A DNA stretch of 50,986 bases from Candidatus Saccharimonadota bacterium (GCA_017431955.1 JAFRKC010000004.1:1-50986), one strand, 5' to 3'; shown: positions 42,189 through 50,986, counted from the first letter of the stretch. Translations and numbers: made by a program. Notes: generated by a model not told the origin, from the letters alone.

Positions 42189-44658
42189 GTTCTACTACCA
42201 ATTTTAAATGTTTTTTCACAAGTTGAACAGTAGCAATGTCGCCAGGACTGAGCGAACCATCGATAATTGCTTCGGAGATTAGCGCTTCTACATTGTCTTC
42301 GATAGCGCGGCGAAGTGGACGAGCGCCGTTTTTAGGATCGTAACCAATATTAATGAGCCATTTTTTAACTTCTGGCGTAATTTTGAGGCCAAGATTTTTG
42401 GCGGCAAGACGTTTTTTAAGATCTTCAATGAGGTTGTCGAAGATTTTATCGACATCTTTTTTGGTGAGCGCATGGAAAACTAGAATAGCATCAAGGCGAT
42501 TAATAAGTTCTGGGCGCATAGATTTTTTGAGAGCTTTGATGGCGGCGGCTTTGTTCTCTTCGTATTCAGCGGCAAGAGCTTTTTTATCTTTGGCGGTTCT
42601 GGCAGTGAAACCGAGTTCGGATTCGCGATACATTTCGTTTGAGCCAAGGTTGGAAGTTAAAATCACGATCGTGTTGTTGAATTTAATTTTATTGCCCTGG
42701 CCGTCGGTTAAGATGCCGTCTTCCAAAATTTGCAGGAGCATATTAAAGACATCCGGGTGGGCTTTTTCGATTTCGTCAAACAAAATCACAGAATACGGGC
42801 GACGGCGGACAGCTTCGGTGAGTTTGCCACCATCATCGTAGCCAACATAGCCAGCTGGCGCACCAACAAGGCGTGAAACGTTGTGTTTTTCGCCAAATTC
42901 AGACATATCGATTTTAATAAGCGCGTTGTCGCCACCAAAAACTTCACGAGCGATAACACGAGCAAGTTCAGTTTTGCCGACACCAGTAGGGCCCATAAAG
43001 ATAAAACTACCGATTGGACGATTTGGGCTGACAATGCCGCTACGACCACGACGAATAGCCTTAGCAACTTTGCTGATAGCTTCGTCTTGGCCAATAATGG
43101 ATTTTTTGAGATGAGCCTCCAAATTGGTGAGTAATTTCATTTCGGAACCGTGAACTTTGGACACTGGGATACCGGTTTTTAACGAAATGGCGCGAGCGAG
43201 ATTTTCTTCGGTAATGGTTGGCGTGGTTTCTTTATTCGCACCTTTTTTCTCGAGTTTCTTGAGCTCGGCTTCGAGTTTGGCGAGCTGAGTTTTGTAGAGC
43301 GCAGCGCGTTCATAATCTTCTTTTTCGGCGGATTGCTCAATTTTTTCTTCGAGCGCGGTCTTTTCGATTTTGAGTTTTTTGTAAATGGAACCACCTTTTT
43401 TGTCGACGCTAACTTTAGCAATAGCAGATGCCTCGTCGATAACGTCAATGACTTTGTCTGGCATAAAACGATCATTAATGTAGCGATTAGACATATTGAT
43501 GGCGGTTTCTAGAATATTGTCTGGAATGTTTACACCGTGATATTTTTCATAATAACTTTTGACGCCTTTTAGAATGCGGAGAGTAACGGTGTTGGTTGGC
43601 TCCTCGACCATGACGGTTTGGAAACGACGCGAAAGAGCTTTGTCTTTTTCGATGTTTTTGCGGTATTCATCCAATGTCGTAGCACCAATTAGATGGATTC
43701 TGCCACGAGCGAGAGCTGGTTTTAAGATATTGGCGGCGTCCATAGAGCCTTCAGAAGAGCCAGCACCAGAAAGAAGATGGAGCTCATCAATAAATAGAAT
43801 GATGGATTCATCGCTAGTGGCATCATCAATGACACCTTTAATGCGTTCTTCGAACTCTCCACGGAATTTAGTGCCAGCAACCATAGAAGAAAGGTCTACT
43901 TGGAAGATGCGTTTGCCAATAAGAAGCCCTGGGACTTCATTTTTGACGATACGTGTGGCGAGGCCCTCAACGATGGCGGTTTTACCTACACCTGCCTCAC
44001 CGATTAGGACTGGGTTGGATTTGGTACGGCGGCAAAGAACAGTAATCATGCGTTCGATTTCTTGATCGCGGCCGATGACGGTGTCTAGTTTTCCCTGGCG
44101 AGCCATTTCGGTAAGGTCTTGGCCATAGCGAGAAAGCCATTTCATTGGAGCGCGGTTTTTGGTGTACTTTTGCTTTTCTTTTTTAATCTTAGCCGTTTCG
44201 GCCTGTTTTTCGGCAAGTTTTTCGATGCTATCCGCCAAACCTTCTAGGTCTATTTTCATGTCAGAGAGGATTAGCCCAGCGCGAGAATTTGGTTGATTAA
44301 CGAGTGCGTATAGAATATGCTCGGTGCCGATAATGTCAATGCCCTGTTCGTGAACGAAATTCATGGCCATGCGAAGAGTAAGGACGGTGGCTTCGGAGAG
44401 AGACATCATTGCCATTTGAGCGCCGGGCACATCGACAGGAGCGCGGCCAAGTTTTTTTTCGATAACATCGAGTTCGGCGCCTTCTTCCATTAAGAGACGC
44501 GCACCGGTAGAAGTGTCTTGAGAGAGAATACCGAGCAGAAGATGCTCTGTGCCCATATAACCGTTGTTATATCTTTTGCTATAATAATCGGCTTTTTGGA
44601 GCGCAAAACGAGCGTTCTCGGACAAGCGATTCATAATTTCGCTAAATTCTTCTTGCAT
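42181..44658 (-). CDS. clpC: ClpC-type AAA+ unfoldase
   Basis: ATG 44658 (MQEEFSEIM) is chosen: TACACT (-10) ends six bases before it, so the earlier in-frame ATG (44682) lies in the promoter. The 825-residue protein has the double N-domain ([20 protein letters not shown]), AAA1 (GEAGVGKT), a UVR-containing middle domain, AAA2 ([12 protein letters not shown]) and an LGF loop (ESELGFTAR) for ClpP docking. It unfolds substrates for ClpP. A perfect CIRCE element overlaps its promoter. Confidence 0.97.
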   Translation of the reverse strand: MQEEFSEIMNRLSENARFALQKADYYSKRYNNGYMGTEHLLLGILSQDTSTGARLLMEEGAELDVIEKKLGRAPVDVPGAQMAMMSLSEATVLTLRMAMNFVHEQGIDIIGTEHILYALVNQPNSRAGLILSDMKIDLEGLADSIEKLAEKQAETAKIKKEKQKYTKNRAPMKWLSRYGQDLTEMARQGKLDTVIGRDQEIERMITVLCRRTKSNPVLIGEAGVGKTAIVEGLATRIVKNEVPGLLIGKRIFQVDLSSMVAGTKFRGEFEERIKGVIDDATSDESIILFIDELHLLSGAGSSEGSMDAANILKPALARGRIHLIGATTLDEYRKNIEKDKALSRRFQTVMVEEPTNTVTLRILKGVKSYYEKYHGVNIPDNILETAINMSNRYINDRFMPDKVIDVIDEASAIAKVSVDKKGGSIYKKLKIEKTALEEKIEQSAEKEDYERAALYKTQLAKLEAELKKLEKKGANKETTPTITEENLARAISLKTGIPVSKVHGSEMKLLTNLEAHLKKSIIGQDEAISKVAKAIRRGRSGIVSPNRPIGSFIFMGPTGVGKTELARVIAREVFGGDNALIKIDMSEFGEKHNVSRLVGAPAGYVGYDDGGKLTEAVRRRPYSVILFDEIEKAHPDVFNMLLQILEDGILTDGQGNKIKFNNTIVILTSNLGSNEMYRESELGFTARTAKDKKALAAEYEENKAAAIKALKKSMRPELINRLDAILVFHALTKKDVDKIFDNLIEDLKKRLAAKNLGLKITPEVKKWLINIGYDPKNGARPLRRAIEDNVEALISEAIIDGSLSPGDIATVQLVKKHLKLVVEHE

Positions 44659-44664
44659 GTATCT

Positions 44665-44702
44665 AGTGTAGTTGATTAGCACTCGAATGTCAAGAGTGCT
44701 AA
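44665..44702 (-). promoter_or_regulatory. CIRCE element and promoter of clpC
   Basis: TTAGCACTC-N9-GAGTGCTAA (44676-44702) is an exact CIRCE operator, the binding site of the heat-shock repressor HrcA. The -35 TTGACA (44688-44693) lies in its spacer, and the -10 TACACT (44665-44670) follows after 17 bases. HrcA itself is not in the window. Confidence 0.95.
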
Positions 44703-44707
44703 TTTAA

Positions 44708-47590
44708 CTAGTGGTAGAGGAAGTAGTCTTCGTCCGTCAAGCTAGCGTACTCTGGGCGAATTTCTTCGTAATTTTCAGCCCCCAGTGTTGCATCGCTAGT
44801 GACAACGCATTCAACAAGCGAACATCGCATTTCCCAACTCTGAGCTTCTTCTGGGAAATTATTATCATAAATGTATAAATGGTACTTTTTTACATTGCTA
44901 TTCTTTTGGTAAATAAGCCCAAGGGAAAGAGCGTTAGTGGCGTGCCCATCTACAGCGATTTTGCCCATGACTGGGTATCTAGCTTCATTGGAGGAATGAT
45001 GATGGTGTTCTTCCATTTCTTCGTCATCTATAAAACCCATTTCATCAAGTATTATAGGGTCGTCATCCCCATTTTTCTTGTCTATTTTGTTTTTAATTGT
45101 ATTAATGAAAGTTTCTGGACTTACATATTCTACATCTTCATAGATTCCATCTTCTCCTAAGTATGGCTGCATATATGTGTAATGTTCGGAAAGCTGATCT
45201 ACAGATAATAACATCAACGCTTTTCCTTGAGGACCTTTTACGTAAGGCATCTCATAAAAATAGCCGTATTCTTCTTTTTCTGGGTGCCACTTACATGGAG
45301 TATACTCATACTCAGGCTTTTCTTGACCGCATGATATATAAGTTGGTACCGAAACATTTGTATTGTTTAGTATTTGTTCTTTACTTAGGCCGCTTAGAGA
45401 GAAGTCTTTGAGCTCGGAGCCCGTATCATCTAGATAGTGTTCTGGGTCGAATGCCCAGAACCAATAGCCAAATGACTGACCAGGAAAAACATCGTACTTT
45501 CTTGATAGATCGTGGTAACCAAGAGTAATTTTATTTTTATAAAGTAGTCTAGCAAGAGTCGACATACCAAAACAATGACCTCCGAACCAAAACGCTTGAC
45601 CAGTATCTTCATCATACCAGCCGACAACATTTTCGGATTTGAAGCTGTCTCTACCTACAGTAAAGCCATTAGATACGTTCCAGGATAGAGAAATGCAGTC
45701 TTCGCTATTTTCGCGCCAAATAGACCCTTTATTTTCGCAGGTAACCTGCTTCTGGCTTTTACATTTTGAACGTGCGTCGTCCCATGTTCCGCCATCGTTC
45801 TCACAGTTGCCCTGTTCTCTAGGCAAACATCTGTTGGTCTTTTTGCTCCAGATTTTACCACTGTTCTGGCAATCTACTTGCTCTTTAGGAATACAATATT
45901 TACTCTCCGTAGCCCATGCACCACCGCTCTTTATACACTTGCTTATTTCTTTAGATTCTTTAATATCGTTAACGAAGCTTTTAACAGCCTTTTTCACATT
46001 ATTCACAGCAGCCTTAACCTTCGAGACAACTTTGCTAAGGAGGCCTGCACCAAGGGTGCCGTCGTCTTCGGCATTGCCAACGATAATGATTTGTTGGCTG
46101 CTAGTAATTGGCATAGTGATGGTTTTGTTGGTGCTATTGATGGTGCTTTCTGGATAGGTGATATCGGCAGTGATGAAATCGTCTTCTGCGTTTTCTTCAT
46201 CGAAGGCGAGAACGGTAGCGGTGATTGTGTTATCTGTGAGGTCGTCACCAGATAGATCTGCGGCACCAAGGGTATCGTCGTCTCCTTGGTTTGTGGTTTC
46301 AGTGGTGTATGGAGCAGTGATTTCACCACCAGTGATTTCGCCAGCACTTTGGAGAGTGTAGGCGGTACCAGTGCTGCCTAGAGATTCTTCAACATCAACT
46401 GGGTTGGTTGGTTCGATGTAGGTGAGAGGAATATCGCCGGTACCGGTAACGGTATAGGAGATGTTGCTATTGCCACCAACTTCACCAGAGTAGGTGAGAG
46501 ATTCGCCGTTGTAGTCTGGGGTGTTTGGATCGAAATTGTATTGGTCTGCTTTGGAGAGAGATACTTCACTGTAGTCTGCTAGGCCGTCTTCGTCTGTATC
46601 CTCGGCTAGTGGATCAGTGTGGTGGACTTTTAGTTCATCGTAGTCGCTGAGGCTATCCATATCGGAGTCGGCAGAGAGTGGGTTCATACCGTAGCGGTTC
46701 TCTTCACGGTTGGAGAGGCCATCGGCATCGGCATCATTGGCGGAATTAAAGTCTATTTCTGGATAGATATCACCTTCTCCTCTTGGCATAAGTTCATATT
46801 CTATGGTGATTTCAAATTCGGCTTCTTCTATGTTCTTAGAAATCTTGGCGCAGTATGTAACTGGGATGGTAGTAGTGAGGGTCTTCTCTGCTTCGTTAGA
46901 GATGATGCTATAGCCTAGAGGCATAGGATTGGTGGTGGCAGATGTGCGATCTTCTATAGTGCCAACGAAGTAGCCCCATTCACCTATGCCTAGGCCATCC
47001 CAATCTTCAGCAGAAGCGATATTTGAGATACCGGTAGTAGTGGTTGGGAGGATACCATCATCATCGGCATACATGAAGAGGAAGTTGCCGTATGGGACTG
47101 ATTCTTGGTCTAGGATAAGTTGATCTGTGCCACAATAAAGCTTATAATCGTCTGTTACTTCAATGAGAGAGGCGTTAATGGTGCCAGAAGTGGTGAGGGC
47201 GTCTACTTCGGTATCGGCTTTAGCACCAATGAATCTAGCAGCAGTGCCGCCAATACCAGCAATAAGGGCAAGGAAGGTAGCGAAGCCTAGAATGCGGGTG
47301 GTATAACGATTTTTGTTAAGACCAGCATCAAAGGCTGCTTGTTTGTTCTTCTTGATTTTAATAATAAGAGCTAGGAGAAGAATGAAGCCTATGAATAGGA
47401 AGGTTCCTGAGACGATTGGAGAAGAGACAGTATTAATAATATCTTGTGATACTGCTGTACCATAACCAGTACCTGGTTTTCCTGCACTAGAACCACCGGA
47501 TGGAGTAGAGGTTGGATTTGCACCAGGATTATCTCCCGATATAGGCGTATCTGCTTTAGAGGCAGTGAGCTTAAAGATTGTATTTGCCAT
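44708..47590 (-). CDS. Giant surface protein with TSP3-like repeats, Cys-Gly-Gly-Trp repeats and Cys-His-Asp domain
   Basis: The 960-residue protein has: MANTIFKLT box, Gly/Pro/Ser tail with KPGTG (38-42), membrane segments at about 60-80 and 100-118 with a basic loop between, a beta domain (about 130-270), TSP3-like repeats (about 280-360; DADADGLSNREENRYG, DTDEDGLADYSE), further beta regions, and four tandem CxxxGGxW-type disulfide modules (about 550-635). The C-terminal domain has Cys673 (GGHCFGMS), His883 (DGHATN) and Asp909 (YDNN). No terminator separates it from clpC. AAGGAAGG lies 12-15 bases before ATG. It is a paralog of the 18303 and 48613 proteins. Confidence 0.78.
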   Translation of the reverse strand: MANTIFKLTASKADTPISGDNPGANPTSTPSGGSSAGKPGTGYGTAVSQDIINTVSSPIVSGTFLFIGFILLLALIIKIKKNKQAAFDAGLNKNRYTTRILGFATFLALIAGIGGTAARFIGAKADTEVDALTTSGTINASLIEVTDDYKLYCGTDQLILDQESVPYGNFLFMYADDDGILPTTTTGISNIASAEDWDGLGIGEWGYFVGTIEDRTSATTNPMPLGYSIISNEAEKTLTTTIPVTYCAKISKNIEEAEFEITIEYELMPRGEGDIYPEIDFNSANDADADGLSNREENRYGMNPLSADSDMDSLSDYDELKVHHTDPLAEDTDEDGLADYSEVSLSKADQYNFDPNTPDYNGESLTYSGEVGGNSNISYTVTGTGDIPLTYIEPTNPVDVEESLGSTGTAYTLQSAGEITGGEITAPYTTETTNQGDDDTLGAADLSGDDLTDNTITATVLAFDEENAEDDFITADITYPESTINSTNKTITMPITSSQQIIIVGNAEDDGTLGAGLLSKVVSKVKAAVNNVKKAVKSFVNDIKESKEISKCIKSGGAWATESKYCIPKEQVDCQNSGKIWSKKTNRCLPREQGNCENDGGTWDDARSKCKSQKQVTCENKGSIWRENSEDCISLSWNVSNGFTVGRDSFKSENVVGWYDEDTGQAFWFGGHCFGMSTLARLLYKNKITLGYHDLSRKYDVFPGQSFGYWFWAFDPEHYLDDTGSELKDFSLSGLSKEQILNNTNVSVPTYISCGQEKPEYEYTPCKWHPEKEEYGYFYEMPYVKGPQGKALMLLSVDQLSEHYTYMQPYLGEDGIYEDVEYVSPETFINTIKNKIDKKNGDDDPIILDEMGFIDDEEMEEHHHHSSNEARYPVMGKIAVDGHATNALSLGLIYQKNSNVKKYHLYIYDNNFPEEAQSWEMRCSLVECVVTSDATLGAENYEEIRPEYASLTDEDYFLYH

Positions 47591-47651
47591 GTGTTATAGA
47601 CCTTCCTTTTTTATATATAATTATTTAGCTTTATAAACCCTTTATGGTTCT

Positions 47652-47681
47652 ATTTTAGCATAAGGAAAAATAAAAAAGCAA
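47652..47681 (-). promoter_or_regulatory. Promoter of the 44708 gene
   Basis: Minus strand: TTGCTT (47676-47681), 18 bases, TGC-TAAAAT (-10 at 47652-47657). The leader is about 55 bases with an AAGGAAGG ribosome site. Confidence 0.6.
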
Positions 47682-47686
47682 GGAAA

Positions 47687-47865
47687 ATCACCACCTTTCG
47701 GTGGCGATTAGTTAGATTGGGAGGTGTTCTACCAGAATAGAAATGGCCAGACCTACCCCTGGAAAAATGTGCGTTATAGATTGAAAAACGCGGAAAAGTA
47801 CTTCTGCTAGAGACACGAAAATGCCCCCTTTCTAGCGAATTATTTTACAGGGGTGCGTCCCTGTT
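47687..47865 (-). ncRNA. Candidate structured non-coding RNA, about 180 nt
   Basis: Promoter ATGACA (47895-47900), 17 bases, TATAAT (47872-47877) on the minus strand opens a stretch with no ORF. It ends at a hairpin ATCGCCACC-GAAA-GGTGGTGAT followed by a T-rich run. Predicted stems in order are CAGGG/CCCTG, GCTAGA/TCTAGC, GCGTT/AACGC and CCAG/CTGG; an unpaired CACCTCCC sits before the terminator and could pair with Shine-Dalgarno sites. It could alternatively be an attenuated leader of the 44708 gene. Confidence 0.4.
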
Positions 47866-47916
47866 AAGATAATTATAACATATTAGGTGATTTTTGTCAT
47901 TTTTGCCCCGTTAATA

Positions 47917-48045
47917 TTGACAAAAATAAGCACGTGTGGTATAATTAGAGTATGTAGGCTTTATACAGCCTTGCTCCTTGACAGGAGAGAGCTAATGTAG
48001 GTGAAAATCACCTTTAAACTTTTAAAGGCATTAGTAGCGGAGGAA
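47917..48045 (+). promoter_or_regulatory. Promoter and multi-hairpin leader of the 48051 gene
   Basis: TTGACA (47917-47922), 17 bases, TATAAT (47940-47945). The leader has AGGCT/AGCCT and GCTCC/GGAG hairpins, then an enclosing stem GCTAATG (47991-47997) with CATTAG (48029-48034). Inside it, AGGTGA/TCACCT (47999-48013) and CCTTTAAA/TTTAAAGG (48011-48028) share CCT at 48011-48013 and cannot both form fully. GGAGG lies directly after the enclosing stem. Confidence 0.6.
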
Positions 48046-48050
48046 CGAAA

Positions 48051-48560
48051 ATGTACGCACTCCTACAAAGTTTTATCGCGCTTTTTTTGTCAATTTTTAC
48101 CATCTTTTCTTCAGCGTATGTAATGCCTATGAAAGGTGACAGAGTTGACGAAGCGAAGCTTTCGGCTCGCTACCAGAATAGCTCATGGTCCGGGGAATTT
48201 ATTTCCGCAAATGGCCATACGGCGGAAGTCGAAGGCGGACTGCTTTATGTAGACGGCATCGAGTCAGTCTACCCGGCAGATTCATCCGTAGATGGCTGGG
48301 TCGAACCTGCTCTCACGGATAGCAGAGGAACTTGGTTTGTCGATTATGAGGCAAACAAAATCCGGCACGATTCGCGCGGCAAAAACCTATTCACTTTTGA
48401 CTTGGCTGATGCCAAAACGTTAAAAGATCCTCACGAGTGGACAGCGACAGTTGATGGCGACTTGATTTACGTATACAACTATGATAAATCGCTGATTACT
48501 ATAATAGACACTCCAAGATATGGGATCCTCGCTTCTACATACGGCTCAATTCCTCAATAA
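48051..48560 (+). CDS. Secreted protein of unknown function
   Basis: The 169-residue protein begins with a hydrophobic signal peptide (about residues 4-23, ending SSAYVM) and has no later membrane segment, so it is probably released or surface-held. The mature part is beta-rich with Trp residues (SSWSGEF, DGWVEPAL, GTWFVDYEA) and no Cys. GGAGGAACGAAA precedes ATG. It lies between two giant surface-protein genes but has its own promoter, leader and terminator. No family recognised. Confidence 0.7.
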   Translation: MYALLQSFIALFLSIFTIFSSAYVMPMKGDRVDEAKLSARYQNSSWSGEFISANGHTAEVEGGLLYVDGIESVYPADSSVDGWVEPALTDSRGTWFVDYEANKIRHDSRGKNLFTFDLADAKTLKDPHEWTATVDGDLIYVYNYDKSLITIIDTPRYGILASTYGSIPQ

Positions 48561-48590
48561 AATGCCCGCTTTAAGCGGGCATTTTTATAT
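48561..48590. terminator. Bidirectional terminator
   Basis: ATGCCCGC-TTTAA-GCGGGCAT with A and T runs. It serves the 48051 gene and the convergent 48613 gene. Confidence 0.85.
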
Positions 48591-48612
48591 TATGTCTGCC
48601 GGCATCACTCTT

Positions 48613-50986
48613 CTATCTAGAAAACACATAGTCGTCAAGCAAATACGCATATTCAACTTGGCGGTTATCGTAGTCAGAACCACCGCTATAAACACAGCTG
48701 TCTTTAGTACATGTTATGTCCCAATCCGTAGTCGTGCCAGCAATACTATTATTATCATATACTGTGAGCCTGTAGGTATTAGAAGGCGTGACGCCATTAT
48801 TTTCATAAAGCCTACCGATTGAGAGTAGATTAACCGCGTGAGTATTATGCACAGCCAAAACAACTGGGTCATCTTTGTTCTCGCTGTCACCTTTAACCTT
48901 AGCCTGAAGATCCGATATGAGTGTATTCGGTTCAGACACAATAAATGCATTATCAGTATATTGAACTTTAGTCAATGCCCAAATCGCCCCAGCGACATCA
49001 TCGTCTTCCGCAATTGCATTTTGGAGTGATGTGGAATTGCTGGAAAGCTCGGTTTTGAATAGATAATTTACAAGTTTAGTATTTAATATCGTATCCTTGT
49101 CTTTACCGCCCAAGTTGAACTGATATACCCCAGTTCCATTATCTTCTGGGTTGTCAGTGACTATATCGTATGTCTTGCTAGTATTAATTCTTTCGAGATA
49201 TAGCAATCTTGATAGTAGGGCGAATCCGTAACATTGCCCATTTGAATATGAGTATTTATCGCTTACCCTATCGTAATAGACACCGAAATTCCTGAGTTTC
49301 CTAAAGCTATCTCCATCTGTAGTATTGACTTTAAATTTATTGCTTACTTTCCAGACCATCAAACTGTCATCATCATCACCACCACCGCCAGTTTGGCGCT
49401 CGCAGGTTGCAGTTTCCTCGTTCCATGTGCCTCCACTGTTAATACATTTAGATCGTGCGACCGAATTCAGAAATGATGATACTATCTTCATTGTGGCTTC
49501 GGCAATCTTAGATAATACTGGTGCTACTTTCTTTATTGCTGTAAATACTTTATCTACGATTTTTCTTATACTTATTCTCCCAGCACCAAGAATTTCTTCC
49601 TCCCCTTCGTTATTGCCAACTAGAATAATAGATGGGTTCCCTGTAAAGTTTAAAGAAATTTTTTGATTTTCAGCATCTATATTCTCTTCTTCAATAGTAA
49701 TATCAGTAATATCGCTTTCTAATTCGCCATTATGTTGATCTGTTTCTTCAAATACAATAGATAAGGCATAAATATCATCTGAGTCAACAGAATCATCAGA
49801 AACATTGATACCAGAAAAACTTTGTCCTAAAGTGTCGTCCCCTTCTCCTATGCTCGTGGTACGATAATCTACGGTAATAGACGCATCCGAAATATTACCG
49901 CTACTGTTTAGAATATAGGCTTTTCCCGAGGTGTTTACTAAAGATTCATCGATATCTGTCGGATCAACTACATCAATGTAAGTAAGTGGTATATTTCCTG
50001 TGCCGGTAACGGTAAATGGGACGCCAGTGGTCTCGCCATTTGGCTCGGAATAAGTAAGAACTTCTCCATTATAGTCTGCAATGTTTGGGTCAAATTCATA
50101 ATTGCTATTTTTAGAAAGAGCTATCTCGCTATAGTCATAAAGGCCGTCACCATCGGTATCTGGAAGCAAAGGGTCAGTACCATACTTTTTAGTTCTGACA
50201 TCACAATTATCTTCTCCTCTAATATGCGGGCCCCCTTCTTTGCAGAATTCGTCACCGTCATTCAAGCTGTCCATATCAGAATCAGATGAGAATGGGTTCA
50301 TGCCATAACGGTTTTCAAGACGATTAGATAGACCGTCATTATCATCATCGGCATCCGAATCATAGTCAGCAGTTAAGAATATACCGGTTTCTTTTTTTGC
50401 GAAGACATCATAGTTAATATTCGTGGAGAACTCTGCTTCTTCGATGTTTCTAGAGATCTTAGCACAATAAGTTACTGGGATAGTGCCAGCTGTGGTGGCA
50501 GTGTTTTTGCTATCTATAATACTATAACCTAAAGGCATAGGGTTGGTAGTGGCAGATTCACGATCTGCTATAGTGCCAACATAGTAGCCCCATTCACCAA
50601 TGCCTAGGCCATCCCAATCTTCAGCAGAAGCGATATTTGAGATACCGGTAGTAGTGGTTGGGAGGATACCATCATCATCGGCATACATGAAGAGATAGTA
50701 GCCTGCGGTAGAGTCGCCATTTAAGGTGATGGTGTCTTGGCCACAATAGAGTCCGTAGTCATCAGTTACTTCAACGGGTTCGTTAACGATAACTTCTCTT
50801 GATGTAGTGATATCAGTGAGCTCAGCATCAGCTTTTGCCCCCATAAATCTAGCGGCGGTACCACCAATACCAGCAATAAGGGCAAGGAAGGTAGCGAAGC
50901 CTAGAATGCGGGTGGTATAACGATTTTTGTTAAGACCAGCATCAAAGGCTGCTTGTTTGTTCTGCTTAATTTTAACTATTAATGTA
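48613..50986 (-). CDS. Giant surface protein, third paralog (N-terminus beyond window)
   Basis: The frame is open to the right edge, so the FKLT box and first membrane segment are missing. Visible in order: the basic loop and second membrane segment (NKNRYTTRILGFATFLALIAG), beta domain, TSP3-like repeats (50060-50370, with an extra Cys-containing insert), a beta region and one CINSGGTWNEETATC module (49405-49455). A Gly-Asp linker and a C-terminal domain with Cys (NGQCYGFAL, codon at 49231-49233), His (NTHAVN, 48838-48840) and Asp (YDNN, 48754-48756) follow. DNA blocks are nearly identical to the 44708 gene. Confidence 0.75.
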   Translation of the reverse strand, partial: TLIVKIKQNKQAAFDAGLNKNRYTTRILGFATFLALIAGIGGTAARFMGAKADAELTDITTSREVIVNEPVEVTDDYGLYCGQDTITLNGDSTAGYYLFMYADDDGILPTTTTGISNIASAEDWDGLGIGEWGYYVGTIADRESATTNPMPLGYSIIDSKNTATTAGTIPVTYCAKISRNIEEAEFSTNINYDVFAKKETGIFLTADYDSDADDDNDGLSNRLENRYGMNPFSSDSDMDSLNDGDEFCKEGGPHIRGEDNCDVRTKKYGTDPLLPDTDGDGLYDYSEIALSKNSNYEFDPNIADYNGEVLTYSEPNGETTGVPFTVTGTGNIPLTYIDVVDPTDIDESLVNTSGKAYILNSSGNISDASITVDYRTTSIGEGDDTLGQSFSGINVSDDSVDSDDIYALSIVFEETDQHNGELESDITDITIEEENIDAENQKISLNFTGNPSIILVGNNEGEEEILGAGRISIRKIVDKVFTAIKKVAPVLSKIAEATMKIVSSFLNSVARSKCINSGGTWNEETATCERQTGGGGDDDDSLMVWKVSNKFKVNTTDGDSFRKLRNFGVYYDRVSDKYSYSNGQCYGFALLSRLLYLERINTSKTYDIVTDNPEDNGTGVYQFNLGGKDKDTILNTKLVNYLFKTELSSNSTSLQNAIAEDDDVAGAIWALTKVQYTDNAFIVSEPNTLISDLQAKVKGDSENKDDPVVLAVHNTHAVNLLSIGRLYENNGVTPSNTYRLTVYDNNSIAGTTTDWDITCTKDSCVYSGGSDYDNRQVEYAYLLDDYVFSR

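Noticed and set aside
1353..50986. Recoding of TGA as glycine, as in some other CPR lineages
   Set aside because: TGA serves as the end of several genes (for example the 1599 and 2592 genes), and conserved proteins show no internal TGA.
1..50986. CRISPR array, insertion sequence or restriction-modification system
   Set aside because: No regularly spaced repeats, transposase-like frame, Cas motif or DNA methylase/endonuclease pair was seen. The only methyltransferase (12655) is membrane-anchored and lacks DNA-methylase motifs.

Overview
The window looks like a chromosomal segment of a Candidatus Saccharibacteria (TM7)-type member of the Patescibacteria/CPR. This is inferred from gene content and style: compact genes, standard code (TGA acts as a stop throughout), a small set of housekeeping genes, a type IV prepilin, a FemAB-type peptidoglycan bridge enzyme, a secreted HNH nuclease and very large surface proteins. 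No marker phylogeny could be run.

Layout. 1-933 is the 5' third of a 23S rRNA gene on the minus strand with its own promoter and no 16S gene upstream. 1353-3957 (+) holds two promoter-linked runs of tiny membrane and Cys-rich proteins. 4002-10017 carries an M1 aminopeptidase, a secreted HNH nuclease, membrane proteins, a CYTH protein and a small protein behind paired NrdR boxes. 10109-17838 has an XRE regulator, an HD protein, YchF, a methyltransferase, an RNase HII-YraN fusion, L19, a GDP-mannose pyrophosphorylase with a broken start, and EF-Tu. 18303-21602 is a 1,099-residue surface protein. 21603-28820 has a MacB-type ABC pair, EF-G, PGK and pyruvate kinase. 28891-34851 has YebC, two tRNAs, a prepilin, RuvB and a rubrerythrin. 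34898-44658 has AspRS, RuvA, DUF167, RuvC-FemX-RadA, and a ClpP / membrane metallopeptidase / ClpC operon under a perfect CIRCE element. 44708-50986 holds two more giant surface proteins around a small secreted protein.

Three themes stand out. (1) A paralogous family of giant surface proteins (18303, 44708, and one running off the right edge) shares an N-terminal FKLT box, a Pro/Gly-rich tail, two membrane segments, a beta domain, thrombospondin type 3-like calcium repeats and a C-terminal region with a conserved Cys...His...Asp order like a papain-type hydrolase. Two copies share near-identical DNA blocks. (2) Promoter architecture: at least 15 genes have an often extended -10 box ending only 6-8 bases before ATG, which implies leaderless mRNAs. 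Translation-factor genes and downstream operon genes keep Shine-Dalgarno sites. Two candidate structured non-coding RNAs carry CU-rich anti-Shine-Dalgarno stretches. (3) A 147-residue protein behind textbook NrdR boxes carries a motif resembling the glycyl-radical tail of anaerobic ribonucleotide reductase, but without the rest of the enzyme.

Other points include a synonymous-only relic of a second tuf gene, an EF-G with NKIN in place of NKxD, a duplicated ychF leader flanking an HD-domain gene, and a 19-base repeat of a tRNA-Ser 3' end. I saw no CRISPR array, no insertion sequence and no restriction-modification system.
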